A stretch of 64,000 nucleotides of DNA, taken from assembly GCF_900129585.1 (NCBI RefSeq), contig NZ_FQWF01000005.1, positions 62,001 through 126,000 on the forward strand, read 5' to 3'. Under the pieces are notes generated by a model that was not told the origin of the DNA, did no database searches, and saw only the letters and a program-made list of their open reading frames with translations. A program made the position numbers and the translations under genes. Source of the DNA: Flavobacterium micromati (GTDB lineage Bacteria > Bacteroidota > Bacteroidia > Flavobacteriales > Flavobacteriaceae). Positions 60,625 through 64,000 of this stretch are shown here, piece after piece. Each line of letters begins with the position of its first letter. Within the stretch, counting starts at the first letter, position 1.

Positions 60625-62790
60625 ATGATATCCATTACCGAAAAAACATTACAAGATTTACAATTTCCAACAGTTCTCGAAACGCTTTCAAATATTTGCA
60701 ATACCGATATTGGAAAGCAAAAAGCGCTAGAAATAATTCCTTTTAAAGATAAAGAAACTTTGATGAAGGGGCTTATGCAAACATCAGAATATTTGTCTTC
60801 TTTCCAAAATAACAATGCTATTCCTAATCATGGCTTTGATGCAATCAGTCATGAGATTCGATTTTTAGCAATTGAAGACAGCTTTCTTGAAGTGGGGAGT
60901 TTCAGAAAAATTGCTTCACTTTCGTCATCGGTGAATTTCTTACTGACTTATTTTAAAAAGTTTGAAGACTATTATCCAAATCTACATTCAAGAGCTTTAC
61001 AAGTTGAATTTACTAAAGATATTGTGTTAATGATTGATGATATTGTTGACAAATATGGAGAGATAAAAGACAATGCCTCTCCTGATTTATTGAACACTCG
61101 CCGAAACATGAATACTGTGCGAGGAAAAGTAAATCAAAGTTTTGGAACAGCATTAACGCAGTACAACGCCTTAGGATATTTAGACGACATCAAGGAAAGT
61201 TTTGTGCAAAACCGAAGAGTTCTAGCAGTACTATCTATGTATCGCAGGAAGGTGAAAGGATCAATATTAGGAAGTTCTAAAACGGGCAGCATTGCTTATA
61301 TCGAGCCAGAAGCTACTTTAAACTATTCAAGAGAATTAAGCAATTTAGAGTACGAAGAAAAAGAGGAAATCACACGGATTTTAAAGCAATTAACAAATAG
61401 TATTCGACCTTTTTTACCTTTACTTATTCAATACCAAGATTTCCTGAGTGATATTGATGTTATTGCTGCTAAAGCTAAATACGCCAATAGAATTAATGGA
61501 ATTTTGCCTACTATTACTGAAAATCGTCGCCTCTATTTTAGAGATGCCTTCCATCCTATTTTGTTTTTAAACAATAAGGAGAAAAATGAAATTACGCATC
61601 CACAAACGATAGAATTAGATCAGGAAAATCGAATTATTGTAATTTCTGGCCCCAACGCAGGTGGGAAAACAATATCGTTGAAAACCGTTGGATTATTACA
61701 ATTGATGTTACAATCAGGTATGTTAATTCCAGTACATGAGCGCAGTGAAACGTTTTTATTTGATCGAATTCTTACTGATATTGGTGACAACCAATCGATA
61801 GAAAATCATTTAAGTACGTACAGTTACCGGTTGAAAAATATGAACTATTTTTTGAAAAAATGTAATAGTAAAACGATGTTTTTAATTGATGAATTTGGTA
61901 CAGGATCTGATCCTGAGCTAGGTGGTGCTCTTGCCGAAATTTTCTTGGAAGAATTCTATCATCGAGAAGCCTTTGGAATTATAACGACGCATTATTCGAA
62001 CTTAAAAATTTTGGCAAATGAACTCCCTTTTGCTACCAACGCAAATATGTTGTTTGATGAAAAAACCTTAGAGCCTTTATATAAATTAATCTTAGGTCAA
62101 GCGGGAAGTTCATTTACGTTTGAAGTTGCTTTGAAAAATGGAATTCCGTTCAGCTTAATTAATCGAGCGAAGAAGAAAATTGAAGTTGGAAAAGTACGAT
62201 TTGACAAAACTATTGCAACACTTCAAAAAGAACGCTCGAAACTGGAAAAAACGTCACAAACGCTAAAGGAAGAGGAAACAAAAGCACGTGAAGAAGGTAA
62301 AAAAATGGAAACGATCAATGTAAAAATCAAGCAAAAACTGGAGAGTTACCAGGAATTATATGATAGCAATCAGAAAACGATTTACATTGGTCAAAAAATA
62401 GAAGATATTTCTGAAAAGTATTTCAATAATAAAAATAAAAAAGAACTGCTAGGCGAATTCTTAAAAATAATCGAAATCGAAAATTCTAAACGTAGAAAAG
62501 CTACGGTAAAAGAAACAAAAGCGATAATTGAAAAGAAAAAAGAAGTAATTGAAGAAGTTACTGTTCAGGTTGAAGAAATTAGGAAAGAAAAGAAAGAGAA
62601 AAAATTAAAAGTGGTTATTGAAAAAACAAAACCAATATTAAAAATTGGCGATCGCGTACGAATGTTTGATGGGAAAGCAGTTGGAACAATTGACAATATC
62701 GAAAAAAATAAAGCAACAGTAAATTATGGCGTTTTTACCTCCAAAGTAAGTTTAGAGGCGCTCGAATTTGTAGAAGCTGGCAAGAAGTAG
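60625..62790 (+). CDS. mutS2: MutS2-type ATPase without Smr domain
   Basis: A 721-residue MutS-family ATPase lacking the mismatch-reading N-terminal domains of MutS1. The core and lever domains (about 1-300) lead to Walker A (ISGPNAGGKTISLKT), FGTGSDPELGG (Walker B/D-loop) and TTHYSNLKILA. After the ATPase comes a charged coiled coil (about 530-660) and a KOW-like beta domain at the end (IGDRVRMFDGKAVGTIDNI). The Smr nuclease domain that ends Bacillus MutS2 is absent. Roles reported for MutS2 include suppression of recombination and rescue of collided ribosomes. Confidence 0.92.
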   Translation: MISITEKTLQDLQFPTVLETLSNICNTDIGKQKALEIIPFKDKETLMKGLMQTSEYLSSFQNNNAIPNHGFDAISHEIRFLAIEDSFLEVGSFRKIASLSSSVNFLLTYFKKFEDYYPNLHSRALQVEFTKDIVLMIDDIVDKYGEIKDNASPDLLNTRRNMNTVRGKVNQSFGTALTQYNALGYLDDIKESFVQNRRVLAVLSMYRRKVKGSILGSSKTGSIAYIEPEATLNYSRELSNLEYEEKEEITRILKQLTNSIRPFLPLLIQYQDFLSDIDVIAAKAKYANRINGILPTITENRRLYFRDAFHPILFLNNKEKNEITHPQTIELDQENRIIVISGPNAGGKTISLKTVGLLQLMLQSGMLIPVHERSETFLFDRILTDIGDNQSIENHLSTYSYRLKNMNYFLKKCNSKTMFLIDEFGTGSDPELGGALAEIFLEEFYHREAFGIITTHYSNLKILANELPFATNANMLFDEKTLEPLYKLILGQAGSSFTFEVALKNGIPFSLINRAKKKIEVGKVRFDKTIATLQKERSKLEKTSQTLKEEETKAREEGKKMETINVKIKQKLESYQELYDSNQKTIYIGQKIEDISEKYFNNKNKKELLGEFLKIIEIENSKRRKATVKETKAIIEKKKEVIEEVTVQVEEIRKEKKEKKLKVVIEKTKPILKIGDRVRMFDGKAVGTIDNIEKNKATVNYGVFTSKVSLEALEFVEAGKK

Positions 62791-62826
62791 TGCAAGTCAC
62801 AGCGAGATATAAATCTCTATATAATA

Positions 62827-62847
62827 ATTGCGAGGAACGAACCAATC
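62827..62847. repeat. Left degenerate inverted repeat near the GIY-YIG gene
   Basis: ATTGCGAGGAACGAACCAAT plus C. The reverse complement of 63465-63488 matches it at 16 of 21 positions, so the two form a degenerate inverted pair around the GIY-YIG gene. Another perfect palindrome, GCGATGTACATCGC, lies at 62912-62925 between it and the gene. Confidence 0.55.
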
Positions 62848-62947
62848 ATACTAAAATAAACACTAATTAAGCAGCTAATTTGAGCAAAAAAATGAGAACC
62901 TAAGTGAGATTGCGATGTACATCGCGTTAACCCTTTAAACGAAAACT

Positions 62948-63253
62948 ATGAAACCAGGATTTATTTACATTATCACTAATAAATACCAAACAGTAGTTTG
63001 TACAGGTGTCACTTCAAATCTGCCGCGAAGAATTATAAATCATAAGGAAAATAAATATCCCAATTCATTTTCTGCACGTTACAATGTCAATATTTTAGTT
63101 TACTACGAACAATTTCAATCTATTGGTGATGCAGTTACAAGAGAAAAACAAATAAAAGCAGGTTCGAGAGAATTTAAAAATAATTTAGTAGGTTCAGTAA
63201 ATCCTGCTTGGAAAGATTTATTTGAAGATATTAAAGATATTATGACCGAGTAA
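62948..63253 (+). CDS. GIY-YIG nuclease family protein
   Basis: A 101-residue single-domain GIY-YIG protein. GFIYIITNKYQTVVCTGVTSN (FIY...CTGVTS, where the second tyrosine motif reads CTG instead of YTG/YIG), RRIINHKENKY (Arg and His), and the catalytic Glu in AVTREKQIKAGSREFK follow the family order. Small genes like this are numerous in Flavobacterium and often stand among short inverted repeats; here repeats lie on both sides. It may be a selfish or repair nuclease. Confidence 0.88.
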   Translation: MKPGFIYIITNKYQTVVCTGVTSNLPRRIINHKENKYPNSFSARYNVNILVYYEQFQSIGDAVTREKQIKAGSREFKNNLVGSVNPAWKDLFEDIKDIMTE

Positions 63254-63562
63254 AGTTATTGAGACGAACGAAACATTAGCAGTAAAACTAGTGCAAGATG
63301 AGCAATAAAATTGATCAAAATAGTTGGTAAAAAATTAAGTGATCTCCTTGAACAACAAATTGGGTAACAAGAGCTAGAACATAATTAAACAGAAAATTTT
63401 GCTGAATAATCGAACAAGTATATTTAGCGACAGTAGTGCGTAATGGAGGTGAACAACTAAGCAAGATTGCTTTGCTCCTTGCAAGGACAAAACAGTAAAA
63501 TTGCTATGATGCTTAAAATGAATTCAAATACGAGTGCTTCATCGCCTGAAATGATAAGAAAA
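63254..63562. other. Spacer with right-hand repeat, no gene
   Basis: About 310 bases without a convincing gene. It holds the right member (63465-63488) of the degenerate inverted repeat pair around the GIY-YIG gene. A frame open from 63467 into the next gene translates this repeat and is not part of the DCC-family protein. The rest shows no clear hairpin or promoter. Confidence 0.55.
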
Positions 63563-63979
63563 ATGGAAAACTTACCTAAAGACAAAAAAGTAATATTATT
63601 TGATGGCGTCTGTAATCTTTGTGATTTAGCTGTGCAGGTTATTATTAAACACGATAAGAAAGATGTATTTAGATTTGTTGCATTGCAGTCTGATTTAGGT
63701 CAAAGAATAATTAAACATCTTGGAATAGATACTCAAAAAACAGATAGCATCATTCTGTATCAGCCTGGTTTTGCCTACTTTTATAAATCAGAAGCGGCTT
63801 TAGAAATTGCAAAAGATTTAGGTGGAATCTATTATTTTGCTTCCTTATTCTCTATTCTACCCGATTCTTTTAACAATGCTGTTTACGATTATATAGCAAG
63901 AAATAGATACAAATGGTATGGTAAAAAAGACAACTGTTTGATTCCAACTCCAGAATTACAAGATAAATTTTTATCGTAA
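63563..63979 (+). CDS. DCC-family thiol-disulfide oxidoreductase-like protein (DUF393)
   Basis: A 138-residue DUF393 protein. The eponymous motif is seen at the start: VILFDGVCNLCDLAV (D-G-V-C-x-x-C), followed by FRFVALQSDLGQRI and DSIILYQPG, then Trp-Tyr residues YKWYGKKDNCLIPTPE near the end. The fold is thioredoxin-like; redox function is predicted only. ATG 63563 is chosen because the family begins a few residues before the DGVCNLC motif; the 32 extra residues of the longer frame are repeat-derived. Confidence 0.9.
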   Translation: MENLPKDKKVILFDGVCNLCDLAVQVIIKHDKKDVFRFVALQSDLGQRIIKHLGIDTQKTDSIILYQPGFAYFYKSEAALEIAKDLGGIYYFASLFSILPDSFNNAVYDYIARNRYKWYGKKDNCLIPTPELQDKFLS

Positions 63980-64000
63980 AAATTCGGTTATGATAATTAT

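Noticed and set aside
63467-63562. Long N-terminal extension of the DCC-family protein
   Set aside because: It is encoded by the right-hand inverted repeat and spacer; the DUF393 motif starts soon after ATG 63563.
1-64000. tRNA, rRNA, CRISPR, insertion sequences, prophage genes
   Set aside because: Intergenic spaces were read for cloverleaf-like sequence, direct-repeat arrays and transposase or phage frames; none was supported.

Overview
The window is an AT-rich chromosomal segment of a Bacteroidetes bacterium, almost certainly a Flavobacterium or close relative. The gene families point there: PorX of the type IX secretion system, the fused LpxC-FabZ, DUF4266/DUF3570, and a CzcA pump fused to a TolC-like tail. 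Many genes are preceded by the Bacteroidetes -7 box TAnnTTTG, and there are no Shine-Dalgarno-like starts. No rRNA, tRNA, CRISPR array, prophage or insertion sequence was seen.

Layout. (1) 1-8980, plus strand: a sugar-oxidation locus with a partial GMC oxidoreductase, two Gfo/Idh/MocA oxidoreductases, three TIM-barrel isomerase-like proteins, a small cytochrome c, a DUF1080 protein and an MFS transporter. It fits the 3-keto-glycoside route: oxidise C3, eliminate the aglycone, then process the keto-sugar. It ends in a two-way terminator. (2) 9053-15790, minus: M1 peptidase, PhoD-like phosphatase, ATP-grasp protein, M17 aminopeptidase, Fes-like esterase. (3) 15845-23979, minus: a complete histidine operon, hisG-D-C-B-H-A-F-IE. 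It has its own promoter, a 19-residue leader peptide with five His codons, and a terminator/antiterminator pair, so transcription attenuation can be read from the sequence. The operon is studded with palindromic repeats, one of them inserted in frame in hisA. (4) 24016-35453, minus: thioredoxin-like, ApbE, DUF4266, DUF3570, an OmpR/histidine-kinase pair, then a CzcA-TolC fusion, its adaptor and a small membrane protein. This is probably a metal or redox stress locus. (5) 35624-41561: LTA-synthase-like enzyme, S1/P1 nuclease, DUF1275, YeiH-type exporter and its LysR regulator, with a perfect LysR-type dyad between the last two. (6) 41579-46618, minus: membrane protein, fabG, and an NhaC-family transporter preceded by a compact RNA resembling the SAM-I riboswitch core. 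(7) 46766-53182, minus: sucD, NTF2-like protein, lpxD paralogue, efp, lpxA, lpxC-fabZ, lpxD (lipid A start). (8) 53209-63979: HD phosphohydrolase, porX, tsaE, GNAT, ald, DUF4258, ung, a HEPN/MNT pair, mutS2, a GIY-YIG gene flanked by degenerate inverted repeats, and a DCC-family protein.

The most notable non-coding content is the his attenuator, the SAM-I-like leader of the NhaC-family gene, and a dispersed element present in two close copies (20166-20257, 59073-59177) and one relative (44459-44526). Its hairpins are conserved in shape but not in sequence, which suggests a structured RNA. All functional statements come from reading the sequence and family knowledge; no search was run.
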